Below are positions 13,401-24,172 of a stretch of DNA of 64,000 nucleotides, one piece after another (the first letter of the stretch is position 1; each line of letters begins with the position of its first letter). The position numbers and the translations under genes were made by a program. The stretch is from contig CALYLX010000133.1 of assembly GCA_944990035.1 (NCBI GenBank), positions 372,001 through 436,000 of the forward strand, written 5' to 3'. This DNA is from Clitopilus passeckerianus (taxonomy: Eukaryota > Basidiomycota > Agaricomycetes > Agaricales > Entolomataceae). The notes beneath the pieces are model-generated. The model saw only the letters and a program-made list of their open reading frames with translations. It searched no databases and was not told the origin of the DNA.

Positions 13401-14801
13401 GTATTCTCTCCCGATGGCTCAAGACTTGCATTGGCATCTTTTGACAACACAGCGTGGCTGTGGGATGGCAAGACAGGTACACATATCACCACCCTCAAGG
13501 GCCATTCTGCTTCGGTCAAGGCTGTCGCATTCTCTTCCGATGGCTCAAGACTTGCATCAGCATCAGAAGACGAGATGGTGCGGCTGTGGGACGGAAAGAC
13601 AGGGGCGCACATCACCACCCTCAAAGGTCATACTGATTCGGTCAATGGTGTTGCATTCTCTCCCGATGGCTCAAGACTTGCATCAGCATGCAGTGATAAA
13701 ATGGTGCGGCTATGGGATGGGAAGACGGGTGCTTATATCACTACTCTCGATGGCCATTCCGAGCAGGTCAATGCCGTTGCATTCTCTCCCAATGGCTCAA
13801 GGCTTGCATCGGCATCTGATGACCAGACAGTGCGGCTGTGGGATGGAAAGACAACGGTGCTTATCACCACCCCTGAACCCCCTCAGAATCCTATGGGTCA
13901 ATTTGGTAGCATCCGCAACCTTGGCCTTGGCCACCATGCTTCTGAGTCGGTCCTCGCTGTGGCATTCTCTCCCGATGGCTCAAGACTTGCATCGGCATCT
14001 ACCGACGAGACAGTGCGGCTGTGGGATGGAAAAACAGGGGCACATATCACCACCCTCAAGGGTCATTCTGACTCGGTCAAGGGTGTTGCATTCTCTCCTG
14101 ACGGCGCCAGGCTCGCATCAGCATCCGATGACAAGACTGTGCGGCTGTGGGATGGCATGACAGGGGTGCATATCACCACTCTCGAAGGCCATTCTCATTT
14201 CGTCAACGCTGTTGCATTCGCTCCCGATGGTTCCAAACTTGCATCCGCATCAGATGACCGCACAGTACGGCTATGGGATGGAAAGACGGGGGTGCCTGTC
14301 GTCACCCTCCAAGGTCATTCGGATCGAATTCATGCTGTCACATTCTCTTCTGATGGCTCAAGACTTGCATCGGCATCAGATGACAACACAGTGCGGCTAT
14401 GGGATGGAAAGACGGGGGTGCCTATTACCACCCTTGAAGGTCATTCTGGTTCTGTCAACACTATTTCGTTCCTTCCCAACGGCTCTAGGCTTGTATCGTT
14501 ATCTTCTGATCGCACAATGCGTTTCTGGGATTCTCAACACAACTGTTACTTCGTATTCTCTGACAATTATCTGGATTCAATTCTTTCTATTGCTTTCTTC
14601 CCTGATATTTCCCTCTCGCCCTTATCGTATACATCATCCAAGAACTCCCACATTGTTCCTCCCAATCCCACTCCCTCCGAACCATTTGTTCATCCCACAT
14701 ATGCCATACTGACCGTGCACCGAAAGGATCCTTCCCTATCAGGCTTCATCGTGATAAAACTGCTAGCAGACGGGATGTACCACACCTTCTCCATCTGCTA
14801 G
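10410..14801 (+). CDS. NACHT-WD40 (NLR-like) protein, copy 2, 3'-shortened
   Basis: Three exons (10410-11033, 11088-12689, 12756-14801) give 1423 residues. The N-terminal 208 residues are Ser/Pro-rich, with a basic KKRKRE patch near the start and the stretch RDININNIAGN before the first intron. The NACHT domain follows, with Walker A GITGIGKST (exon 2, base about 11253) and Walker B LIVIDALDEC. Twelve WD40 repeats (12990-14533) follow, more diverged than those of copy 1. A roughly 28-residue insert (TTPEPPQNPMGQFGS...) interrupts the repeat array after the seventh unit. The reading frame ends at TAG 14799-14801, where copy 1 has TGG (Trp). A role in recognition or regulated cell death is inferred from the family. 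Confidence 0.93.
12990..14533 (+). repeat. Twelve diverged WD40 repeat units
   Basis: Units of 42 codons with the core GHS..V.AVAFSPDGSRLASAS.D.TVRLWDGKTG. Differences are spread over the whole unit, unlike copy 1, where only a few codons vary. Unit 2 has WAGKTG and unit 4 has TAWLWDG. About 28 extra residues lie between units 7 and 8 (about 13855-13945). Confidence 0.95.
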
Positions 14802-14921
14802 TTTCCGCCGCATCTCCAAATAAGGACAACTTCATTGGGCCAAACCGGCACATTGGTTGCAGTAGGTTGTGAAGATGGGCGTGTCCTTCTCCTTGACATA
14901 TCTGCGGCTTCTCTCCCTTGA
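14802..14921 (+). other. Untranslated remnant of the NWD C-terminal tail
   Basis: Directly after the TAG the same frame stays open for 39 codons to TGA at 14919-14921. It encodes the counterpart of the copy 1 tail (FPPHL..., then TLVAVGCEDGRVLLLDISA). Only one base change removes this last blade-like segment in copy 2. Confidence 0.85.
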
Positions 14922-15119
14922 ACCATGTCTACTGTCCCGAACGACTGCATCGCTGCCGTGCCCCAGATATGCTTTCATTTATCTACTAGTACACCAGCCA
15001 GAACATCATAGGCGGACTACATTATATACACCTTTACATGCTCCATCAGCTACAATTGTTTGTAATTCAATACAAATTCCTACGCTTGATTTCCATTTAT
15101 TGACACAATTTATTCAATG

Positions 15120-15420
15120 TTTGGACGCCACTGGTCCTAGAAACGAGCTGTGCATTTTTTCCCGCTCTCACCAACTACCCAACAAGGTGACATTCATCTG
15201 GCTTTCTGCTCCGAAGGTGGTGATGGTGGAGGCAGGGGAACGGCGGCTGAAGGATTAGCATGGCTGATTATCCCTAGGTGCCCAATGTTTTGAGAAGATA
15301 CAGTGAGTGTAGGTGATTGGTATAACCGCGTCAAGGGCGAGCTGAGAGTGAAGAGGTATTTCTCGACGGGATACAAGAAGCTCAGAACCGAAGGCCGAAA
15401 GCTTCAGCATGGTGTGGCTT
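15120..15420. repeat. 3' flank of NWD copy 2, related to 3055-3431
   Basis: Shares the blocks described for 3055-3431, in the same order and orientation and at a similar distance after the NWD stop. It marks the right part of the duplicated segment. From 15421 to the transposon I see no supported gene. Confidence 0.65.
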
Positions 15421-15964
15421 CATCTTGCCTACCAAATGCCTAGCTTACTGTTGATTCGAGATGATTGGGTCGATTTCCGACATGGGACTCTGCAACGTCC
15501 TTGTAACTCCAGACTACGGTTTGCTCCCCCTGAGCCCTTTCCACTTCCCCCTTCCCTCATCCTCTCGCTAGCCTTTAACGACCATCAAATGAGATAATCC
15601 ACCATGGCTTCGCGCGCGATTCGGCCTAGTACGACCAGGCCCAGGCGGGAGCCGCTCTCCCTGTTATGTCTGTTTATAAATCCGTGCTTGTTCAGGACCA
15701 GTATCCACCGGACGTAAGCGGTGAAATGAGTTGGGTTGTAAAGAGGGAGGTTGTCACTGGGGACCTGCCGTGTTGTGAGTGCGATTGCCGTGTTCAACGC
15801 CTCAATGCCTCCGTCAGAGTCAGAAGACGGAAGATGGGAAAGACCACCGAAGACTCGGTACTCAGAAGCGGCGGAGGGACGTTCTTGCGATCGAGGAAAG
15901 TAACGGCACGTGAAGCTGTTACGAAAGCGAGCAGGGTCACCTCAAGTCCAATCACTGAATCAGT

Positions 15965-15972
15965 ATGTCACT
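15965..15972. repeat. Left target-site duplication of the hAT element
   Basis: ATGTCACT, identical to 20111-20118. Eight base pairs is the size produced by hAT transposases. Confidence 0.95.
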
Positions 15973-15994
15973 TAGTGTTGCAACGGTTCAGCTC
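15973..15994. repeat. Left terminal inverted repeat of hAT element
   Basis: 22 bp, the exact reverse complement of 20089-20110. The match stops at the next base. Confidence 0.96.
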
Positions 15995-16108
15995 GGAGCC
16001 GGCTCACTCTCGAGTCGAGCCGTATTTTAGCCGAGTCGAGCCGACCTATCGGCTCAAGCAAGCCATCAGCTATGAGCTGTACAGTATCGGCTCGAGCCGA
16101 ATGAGCCC
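15995..16108. repeat. Left subterminal repeat cluster
   Basis: Multiple copies of CGAGTCGAGCCG-like and CGGCTC motifs in both orientations. The right end (about 19984-20088) has a similar cluster. In hAT elements such subterminal motifs are bound by the transposase BED finger. Confidence 0.7.
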
Positions 16109-16679
16109 ATAACTGTATTTCCTTTTGCGTCGTTATCCTCGTCGTTGAACCTCCATCCTTCGTTCTACCTCTCTCGCTCACATACAAGTTGTGTAAGGCT
16201 ACAACTTTGTCCAACACACAACACGTGGCATCCGGAAGGGGTGTCTGTATTCTTGTCGCCGCTGGACTGCTGTCAGTATGTTGTGCTGGAGTAGTAGTGT
16301 CGTTCTTGGTAAAACGTGTATGTGTCCGTAGGCAATTCAAAATATATCTTATTTCCAATTTGTGGAGTAGAGTGTGCATCGTTTACTTGCGGAATGTGTT
16401 CGGTACTGCCACGATGTAAGAGTGGAAGATATGTAAGGTTCTCGTACTGAATATCCCAACGAAATTTCTAACGATTTTGGATAGGCTATATGGATGTTCA
16501 AACCGCTCAGTATTCCAGCTTCTCACCGAGAGAACACAACACATTTCTTGTGGGGTCAGGCCTCATGCCATGCATCCGGAGCTTGCTACCGCCACACCCT
16601 GACAACTTGAAAGACGTCAGTCAAACAACGCGTTTTCTATGGAGCACCTCTCGGGGATGACCTGGATCCGATTTTCGAC

Positions 16680-16687
16680 ATATAAAA
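16680..16687 (+). promoter_or_regulatory. TATA box of the transposase gene
   Basis: ATATAAAA about 52 bp upstream of the transposase ATG at 16739. Predicted from sequence only. Confidence 0.5.
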
Positions 16688-16738
16688 GGCCTTTTTCAGA
16701 TCGTCATCATGGTCGAGGGTCATTGAACTTCACTAGAA

Positions 16739-19700
16739 ATGGGGAAGACAAACAAGAAGACTCCTGCAGCCACTCAGCTTCCAAACGGCTCGTTACAGAC
16801 AACTTTCTCGCTCGATTGTATGTATCCCTAGTTTCTATCTCTGCAGCCTACTAACTTCAGTCGCATTTAGCCAACCCCGCCCAGCTCGAGGGCCAGCCCG
16901 GAGTTCATTCGCAGACAGCTGAACCGATGGCTACTGGCAAGAAACGGACTCAGGCTCGCAAGAAGGCGGCAACTTCGCAAAACAAGCTCCCGCCGCCATC
17001 CGAATCTCCCCCTCGACTCCCATCAGGACTTGTATCGCCCCCTCCCGCCTTCCATCAACAACCCATCGACGATCCAGAAAATCCTTTTATAGAAGCGCAA
17101 ACAGAAAGCCCACAGCAACCGCAAGGATCCAGGGATATGCCTGTTCGGCCAGACTCTAACGCATCACATGCGGTCGAGGGTGCCTGCGACTCCCTACAAA
17201 CTAGGTTGCAGGCAGTGGCCATTGCTCGCCCATCGGCACCTCATGCAGGCCCCCATTCCCCTCAACGCCGTCAACAGTCGAGTTCGCCCAAAAAGCAACC
17301 GAAGAACCAGAAAGAGGCTAGTGACGTGAGGAAGTTCTTCAAGGAGGTTGGAGGGAGACAACAGTGCATCTTTTGCGCGTAAGGCCCACTCTTTTTGAGG
17401 TATATCTCGAAGTATTGATTATATGATTGTTAGCCAACTCAAAGCCTCTGGTGCTGATACCACCGTCAAGTCATTCAGCCAGACAACAGCCACCAGCATT
17501 CTGCGCCGTCACTTATGCGACAACCATACGTCCCATTGGATTTCGTCATGTGACAAACTCAACATCAAGATAACGGCAAGCGCCGTACAAGATCAAGTCC
17601 GCAAGTATCGCGAGTCACAGGGAGAAAAGGTGCCCACCACCAACAAGCCTTCCCACATCCCCACTTTCTCAGAAGAGGTGTTTGTGGATGCCATTGTTGA
17701 CTGGATCATCGCGGATGATCAGGTGCGTATGTTATCAGTTATTTCTACCCTCTATTCAGATTTTTTCTGCTAGTCTATAAATGTAGTTGAGTCTCCTCAT
17801 CTTCGGCGGATTTTCCTCATCCTCCGTGAATCGCTTCGAGATGAGGATATACCATGTCGGACCACTATTCGCAAGCGCGTTATTGAGTACTGGGAGGAAC
17901 ATGTTGAGAAGCTTGGGAAAGAGATGCAGGTATGCTCCCGTTTTATTCTTACAACTTGATAGATAGTTTACCTTTTCAAAGGAATCTGTGGGGAAGATTT
18001 CCTTCACGATGGACATGTGGTCCGATCCCAATCTAGTGCCATATATGGCTGTTACCGCGCACTGGCTTGAGATTATCGAATCGCAAACGGACGGACAGCC
18101 AACACTACGCCTCCGCGCAGATCTGATAGGCTTCCATCGAGTTCCTGGGAACCACACGGGCGAACATCTGGCAGAGGCTCTGATCTACATTACCGATAGA
18201 ATGGGCATCACAGAGAAGGTATGTATACAACTAGATCTAGTGGATATATATCTTACTTGATACTCTATAGTTTGGCTGGCTAACAATGGATAATGCTTCC
18301 TCAAACGACACCTGTGTTGAAGTTCTTGAGACAAAGTTGGGAGAACGGGGCATCGCATTTTCAGCGATGAATTCACGTGTGCGGTAAGTTGACTGTGCTC
18401 TGTTATTGAAAACAAGGCTCAATTTTAACAGGTGCTTTCCGCATATCATAAATCTTGCATGCCAGGCCATGCTTAGCGCAATTACGAACATGGATCTTGT
18501 CGCACTCCCTGACAACATACTCGACACGAGGGTTGACTTTTTGGCAAACCGTGACATCATTGCCATCATACGCGGTGTCGTTCGAAGTGTGGGTAGTTCC
18601 ATTATTCATTGAAAACCCTACTGACACCCCTCAAGGTCCGAGTGTCTTCACTTCGACGACAGCACTTCACCGAGATTCAGCAACTTCCTGGAATGGCAGC
18701 ACCCAAGGAGTTGCTAAGAGACGTGAAGACACGCTGGTCTTCGACATATCTGATGGTTGAGCGTGCGTTGGAATGCAAGCTTGTACGTTCGCCACTTCAC
18801 TTTTGCGTACAAGGTTATTAACCACAATCCTTGATATCAACTAGGCTATCACCAAATTCCTGAGATCCCATCGTGAACTACATCAATATACACTTTCTGA
18901 GAGTGAATGGCGCATACTCGAAAGATACCGGTCACTTCTCAGGGTGCGTAATTCTTCTAATCCTTGCGTGATATTCAATTCATTCTTTCTCTAGATACCT
19001 CATGCCTTTCAGCAGCGGCTATCTTCTGAAAAGACGCCAACGCTATGCAATGCCATCCCTGGCTTTCATGGGATGGTGCATGCATTGGAACTCTTCAAGG
19101 AAGATCACCCTCGTGATGCCGAAATAGTTAACGCAGGCATTGAGAAGATCAAGGATTACATACAGCGCATTGAAGATGTCCCAGCGTATACACTTGCTAT
19201 GAGTACGTCCCTTGTTTATACCGTGCCGATTGTAATAAACCTGACAGAATCTCGGCAGTCCTCAATCCTTCCATCAAACTTGAGTGGCATGAAAAGCGGC
19301 GGCCCTTGCAAGTAGACGCAGCTCGGGAGCTATTTCTAGAAACTCTCAGATCATATCAACAGTCAAACGGCATGCAGACGCCAGCTCGGGGTCTACGCGA
19401 GAGGAACTGGATTGATGACGTTCTAGGGCTCGATGACCTTACCAGCACACCTCAAGCTCAGAGCTTGGAAGCAGAGGTTGCCGCCTACCTCGCAGAGCCA
19501 CGGAGCAAGACTGATCCAATTATCTACTGGCAACAGGTATGGCTTGCTGTTCCTCGTGCGACATCTTTCTAATGATATTTAGGGTTCTGCACAGAGGTAT
19601 CCAACCATCTATGCCCTCGCCATTGACATACTCCCTATTCAAGGATCTGCTGTCCCTTGTGAGCGGGTGTTCTCATCGGGAAAGGAGACAGTCACCGCAC

Positions 19701-19948
19701 GACGCAATAGGATGAAGCCGGAACTCATGGAGGCTTTGCAGATGCTAAAGTTTTCATTGCGAAATGGCCGTTCGCTTCATTTCACGGATGGTATGCATTA
19801 CAAGGATGAGATCAACGAGCTTGAGGATTTGGCAAAATATCAACGACAGGTACCAGAGGACATTACTGCATTTATTAACAACCTTGTCAAGGGTGAATGG
19901 GATGAGTTTGACGAAGAGGACATTCTTTTTAACGACGACGAAGAATAA
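16739..19948 (+). CDS. hAT transposase, intact
   Basis: Twelve exons: 16739-16817, 16871-17378, 17434-17722, 17774-17929, 17982-18218, 18271-18383, 18432-18588, 18636-18782, 18845-18943, 18995-19202, 19259-19536 and 19583-19948. They sum to 2637 nt (878 residues) without a stop. The Pro-rich N-terminus is followed by a BED-type zinc finger split by an intron (CIFCA...LRRHLCDNH). Next come the RNase H-like core (FTMDMWSDPN, WLTMDNASSND, RCFPHIINLACQAML) and TRWSSTYLM. The C-terminal hAT dimerisation domain follows (YPTIYALAIDILPIQGSA, RVFSSGKETV). The tail is acidic. Family knowledge: it cuts the element at the inverted repeats and reinserts it with an 8-bp duplication. Confidence 0.95.
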
Positions 19949-19983
19949 CTTGTGTACCTGTTTCCAAATATAGTAATATATTC

Positions 19984-20088
19984 CTTGAGCCGTGACTCGA
20001 GCTTGAGCTGAGCCGGTAAAATGCGGTTCGACTCCACTCAAACGTCAATCAGCTCACGAGCCGTCCCTGAGCTGAGTCGAGTCGAGTG
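19984..20088. repeat. Right subterminal repeat cluster
   Basis: GACTCGAGC, TGAGCTGAGCCG and GAGTCGAGTCGAG motifs, related to the left cluster. Confidence 0.7.
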
Positions 20089-20110
20089 GAGCTGAACCGT
20101 TGCAACACTA
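20089..20110. repeat. Right terminal inverted repeat of hAT element
   Basis: 22 bp, the exact reverse complement of 15973-15994. Confidence 0.96.
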
Positions 20111-20118
20111 ATGTCACT
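20111..20118. repeat. Right target-site duplication of the hAT element
   Basis: ATGTCACT, identical to 15965-15972. Confidence 0.95.
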
Positions 20119-20479
20119 TTCCACTTTCGTTCCTAGACTCCTTGGGAACCCGGCGGCTGAGGATACATGGGCTAACACGCCGCGGTTGGGTACCGACAAC
20201 TTTCATGGGGGGGGGTCTACATGAGGAAAGGAAACATGGGACGTCATGTCCGAGCCCACTTGGGGCGGCAAATTGGAATCCCTGGTCAACGTTCACGTCG
20301 CTTTCTGGTTCTTGACGCTCTGCAACTTCGTGAGCCTTCCCCAAGCATCCTCAAACGCCGTTAGTGATACGCTTCTGCAGAGCCCCGCGTGAGGAGTTAA
20401 CTCGACCACCCTCAAGCTGATAAGCGAGTGCCGGTACAAAACCCCATTCCCAGGCCCTAACTGGCTCAATTCCCAACAA
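20119..20479. other. Right flank of the transposon, no gene supported
   Basis: About 360 bp. A minus-strand open stretch (20344-20114) runs up to the insertion point but has no recognisable features. A run of nine G lies near 20208-20216. Confidence 0.5.
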
Positions 20480-21501
20480 CTCGAAAACCATTCGAAGTCT
20501 TACCTCCCGTCGACGTCGCTGCACCATCTCGTATTTCGCCGAAGGTCTTAGAACAACTAATTCGCGAGAAACGGGCGCACGAGCGTACCAGACGTCTCCT
20601 CTTTGATAAAACAGAGGAAATCAGGAGTGCCAATGCTTTCTTCGATCAAACAGACGCACGATCCTATGCAATGTAATAATGCTTGCTCAAGAATTGAACA
20701 ATGCGACCCTACAAGTAGCAGCTATGATTTGATTCTATGGACCTCTCATCTAATCAGATGCCCACAACACAGCAGGAAGTCGCGCAGTTCCACAACATAC
20801 GAGATTCGCTAGGTGATCGAATTGGAGCATACTTGATCGGGGTATTAGATGACCTTTGGCCGGGAAGAAACCCTTCTATTTACGCCACGTGAATTCAATA
20901 TGCCTATTTGGTCACTTTCTGCGCTAACTTTCTGTCCGATGTTCGGTGGTCTCGGGAAGAAGAATCAGAAGAAATCCTCTGTGAAGTATACCGGCAAATA
21001 CGTTCAAATGACAATAGTATTCTTCCACTTATTCATATGTCAAACTTATTTAACGCCACGCACGTCTCATGCCATCACTCATAAAGCCTGGAGGGCCATA
21101 GAGCCCAATAGGTACCGCCCACTACCCTTAACAGATCACATCCTTGGCATTCTTGTAGAGATTCTTCTTGGGATTGGGGCCTGTGATTCAACACGGGACT
21201 TGAAGACTTTCCTGAAGACCTTCCGTGGCCCAACCAAAACTCTCATCACCGTCCTCTTCCGACTCGACGTGGCCACAAAGGAAGACATGATTACTGCTGA
21301 AATCCTTCCTTATCAATGGGACGGGGAGCCGATCTCGATTTCGAGACGATGGAGGATGAGGACGGTGCTGATTGCATTGACGATGTGGTGCTCGCAACGG
21401 ACATGCTTGGGCTTCAGATGAAATCATGGAGAGGGAACAAGAAAAATGTAGGTGTGATTCTGAAACCTAAGGTTATATTAAGCTCGATGCCTGACCAGTA
21501 A
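20480..21501 (+). pseudogene. Pseudogene of the local coiled-coil/GRWRALTR family
   Basis: Broken relative of the genes at 21907, 25921 and 30704. A coiled-coil piece (VLEQLIREKRAHERTRRLLF, then DKTEEIRSANAFF) shifts frame near 20660 into NVIMLAQELNNATLQVAAMI, matching VISLVNSLNAEILQAAAFIA of the next gene. A stop and further shifts follow: NPSIYAT then TGA near 20891, then QYAYLVTFCANFLSDVRWSR, matching LLQYAIQSWVVVFSCNLLER at 30704. The end is AWRAIEPN, a frame change near 21330, ADLDFETMEDEDG and LKPKVILSSMPDQ. Two to three frame changes and at least one in-frame stop make it nonfunctional as read. Confidence 0.8.
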
Positions 21502-21906
21502 TACAATACATTTTCTTAGCACAAACTGCGCGACGGAGGTGATTAGAACGTGGCATTCAGATGGCGAGGTAGACTGCAGCGTCCAGGTGTAATCGCCATT
21601 CATGTAAAGGTGACACAGCGTGGTGGTGATCGGGGAGACGCGCACGCGGGAGCCATGTTCACCATTCGGGCACCTTTCCGTCCCGTGCTGAAACACGCAT
21701 TTCCAGCATGTCACAAACAGCAGTGTAGGGTAAGGTCCTGCCCACCTCACACTTCCCAAATTATTCATCAGTCGACCTCTTTTCATCTCCTCCATTGCAT
21801 TGCTACCTCTCCCCGGGCCGCACATTTCTCGCTCCACGATTTGTATTTTACCCTTGAAGAAACCTCTAATCCACCCAATCCAATCCGCTGATACGCTGAA
21901 AGTCTC
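21502..21906. other. Intergenic, presumed promoter of the next gene
   Basis: About 400 bp without a supported gene. No clear TATA box was found close to the ATG at 21907. Confidence 0.5.
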
Positions 21907-24054
21907 ATGACTATGTCCAGACTCTCCTGGTCCGCGCCGTTCGCCAACTTTTGGTCTTCCTCTCCTTCTCCAGGTCCAGGCGCGGGTCCGCCTTCTTCAT
22001 CACCGTCTTCTTCAGCATTGACATCGACCTCTGCCTCATCCCTCCAAACTTCCCAAATACCCTCAACCCAGACCTCCCAAGCCCCAGCCCCATTTCCTTC
22101 TTTCCCCTCACACCCGTCGACCCACACCCGCCAGAGTCAGCATGGCCAGCGCACCCAACAGCAACACCGTCAACGCCTGCATTCCCATTTCGTGACAGTC
22201 CCACCACGCATCGAGGAGAATGTCACAGAGGCCATTTCTGCGTCCCTGGGAAAGGACGGTGGAGGCGTGACCGAAACAGTGGCAGTCTTGACGTCCACTC
22301 GAAGGCGACACAATGCCACACCCAGGATAGGTGAGGCTGAAGATGCGGTTGCTAGATCGACCGAACGGGAGAGAGAAAGGGAACCAATGATGGAGTCGAG
22401 AAGGCCGACCACCCATCCCGTACCCATTAGATCCAACACCACCACCACGGCGGTCGAGCGACGTGTAGCAAGCCTCGTCCCGAAGATGGAGATTAGCCCC
22501 AGTCCACGACATACCCTTTCGAGTACTACCACCGCCAACAACACCGCTGGCAGCGCTGTCCAGAACGCCGTTTCTGAGCGCGAGACTAGGTACAAACGTG
22601 AACGGGACGAATACCGCCGTCGATGTGCCGAGTTTGATCGGGGGTTATCCGAGTTGCAGAACAAGCTGCATGAACTCCAGCTGCATAATCGTCGGCTCGA
22701 ACAAGCACTCGACACCGAAGCTCGCTCCAAGACGGATTTGGTTGATGACCTAGCCCGCAAACGAACATTTTGCGAGTCGTTGGGGAGTGCCAAGGCAGAT
22801 TCGGAGAGAAAGTTGCTGGATGCGAAGTTGCTTGAGAGGAAGTTGAGGACGGAGGTGGAGAGGGAAAGGGAGATCAGTAGGAGGATAGGTGGGGAGAGGG
22901 ACAGAGCGAGGAGGGAGCTTGAGGAAGTCATGGCGGAGCTGGAAAGGCTCAGATTGAGAGAGCAGGAGAGAGAAAAGGAAAAGGAACGTGAAAAGAGGAA
23001 GAGGGAGCGGAATAGGGATAGAGACGATGAGGGGGATTATTGGAAGGAGTTGCAGGCTGCGAAAGACGAGCTTGCAAGGGCGGAGAAGCAACATGAGGTG
23101 ACTAGACGGCTGTTGGAGGAGAAAGCCGAGGAATTGAAAGGAGTTCAATTGTTTGCAAGTCGAGCGGACGGGGTGTCAATCGCCGACGTGATATCCCTTG
23201 TCAACTCTCTCAATGCAGAGATACTTCAAGCCGCAGCGTTCATCGCCGACTCACTTCATTTCTCCTCTGCCCTTTCCGAGCAGGTAGCTCAGCAGGAGGT
23301 CTCAAAAGCGACGAAGGCTGTTGTGAGTGCATTGGGGCAAGATATGGCGAAGGCTGTTTGGGGATTAAGAAGTTCACGGCCGAGGAGGGACCTAGAGCAC
23401 GAATATGACCCGACGGTGGTACAGTATGCATTGCAGGTTGCAATGACTGGATTTTGCGAGAGAGTTATCAATGATTGGGCACCAAACCCGGAGGCCAACC
23501 AATGGTTGGAGAGTATTTATGGGACTATCCAGACGAAAGGTGCGTTTGCTGCTAGGCATCTTTGAGCTGAATCTGATATTTCTGCAGAGAGCCAGTCTGT
23601 CGCGGGCCGATGGCGCGCCTTGACTCGAGGTCAATTGGGCGGGGCGAAGGATCCCAGTTTCATCATCAAACACCTTGTTGACCGGCTGGTGAACATCCTT
23701 ATTGTCGCTGGCTGCTCAAAGAGCCAGGTCCAGGTAGAGAATTTCCAGGAGAAATTCCACGACTATCTGGCAACCATAGCCAATGTCACTGTACGGGTCC
23801 AGACAGCAGCTGGAGAGGCGATCACATCGGTGGACATCCGGACCTATTCTTGTCCTCCTGGCGAAAACTTCACGATGGAGTATATGGAAGACACGTATAG
23901 CGATGGGAGCAGCAGCGACGTCGGCCAACCTATCGCTGGAACGACTGAGCTTGGGTTATTGAAGAAAGAGAGGAAAGCTGCTGGTCAATCGGAGGCAGAG
24001 TATACGCCTTTGGTGAAAGCCAAGGTTGTACTCGCAGCAGTCTTGCAAGAGTAA
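21907..24054 (+). CDS. Coiled-coil protein with family-specific C-terminal domain (member B)
   Basis: Exons 21907-23539 and 23588-24054 give 699 residues. The second Met (21913) is an alternative start. Residues 1-210 are Ser/Thr/Pro-rich and probably disordered. Residues about 215-420 are a long charged coiled coil rich in Arg/Glu/Lys (EREKEKEREKRKRERNRDRD). From about 425 to the end is the domain shared with 25921 and 30704: VISLVNSLNAEILQAAAFIA, then ...ALQVAM, GRWRALTR (just after the shared phase-1 intron), EAITSVDI, TTELGL, and AKVVL near the end. No membrane segment is seen. The function is unknown; a structural or scaffolding role is only a guess from the coil. Confidence 0.85.
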
Positions 24055-24172
24055 CATGTATTGTTTGTTTTCAAAGACGCTACCAAATAATTTCCTTTTC
24101 CTTACCATCACCATCGACCATCCTGCATACCTTTGTACACTTGATACCCTTATACTACATTAATACCCAATA

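Larger units (their letters stand above)
15973..20110 (+). mobile_element. Complete hAT-superfamily DNA transposon (4138 bp)
   Basis: Bounded by perfect 22-bp terminal inverted repeats that begin TAGTGTTGCAACGGTTCAGC and by identical 8-bp direct repeats. Subterminal regions are rich in short motifs such as GAGTCGAGCC and CGGCTC in both orientations. It encodes one transposase with an intact spliced frame. It sits in the intergenic DNA downstream of NWD copy 2. The perfect ends and intact gene suggest recent arrival. Confidence 0.96.

Noticed and set aside
16016..16100. Hairpin-forming GC-rich stretch that might be an RNA gene or terminator
   Set aside because: It lies within the hAT subterminal repeats, which explain the inverted motifs.
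22170..22931. 253-codon minus-strand open frame, Ser/Leu-rich
   Set aside because: It is antisense to the charged, low-complexity coiled-coil exon of member B, whose own frame has splice and paralogue support.
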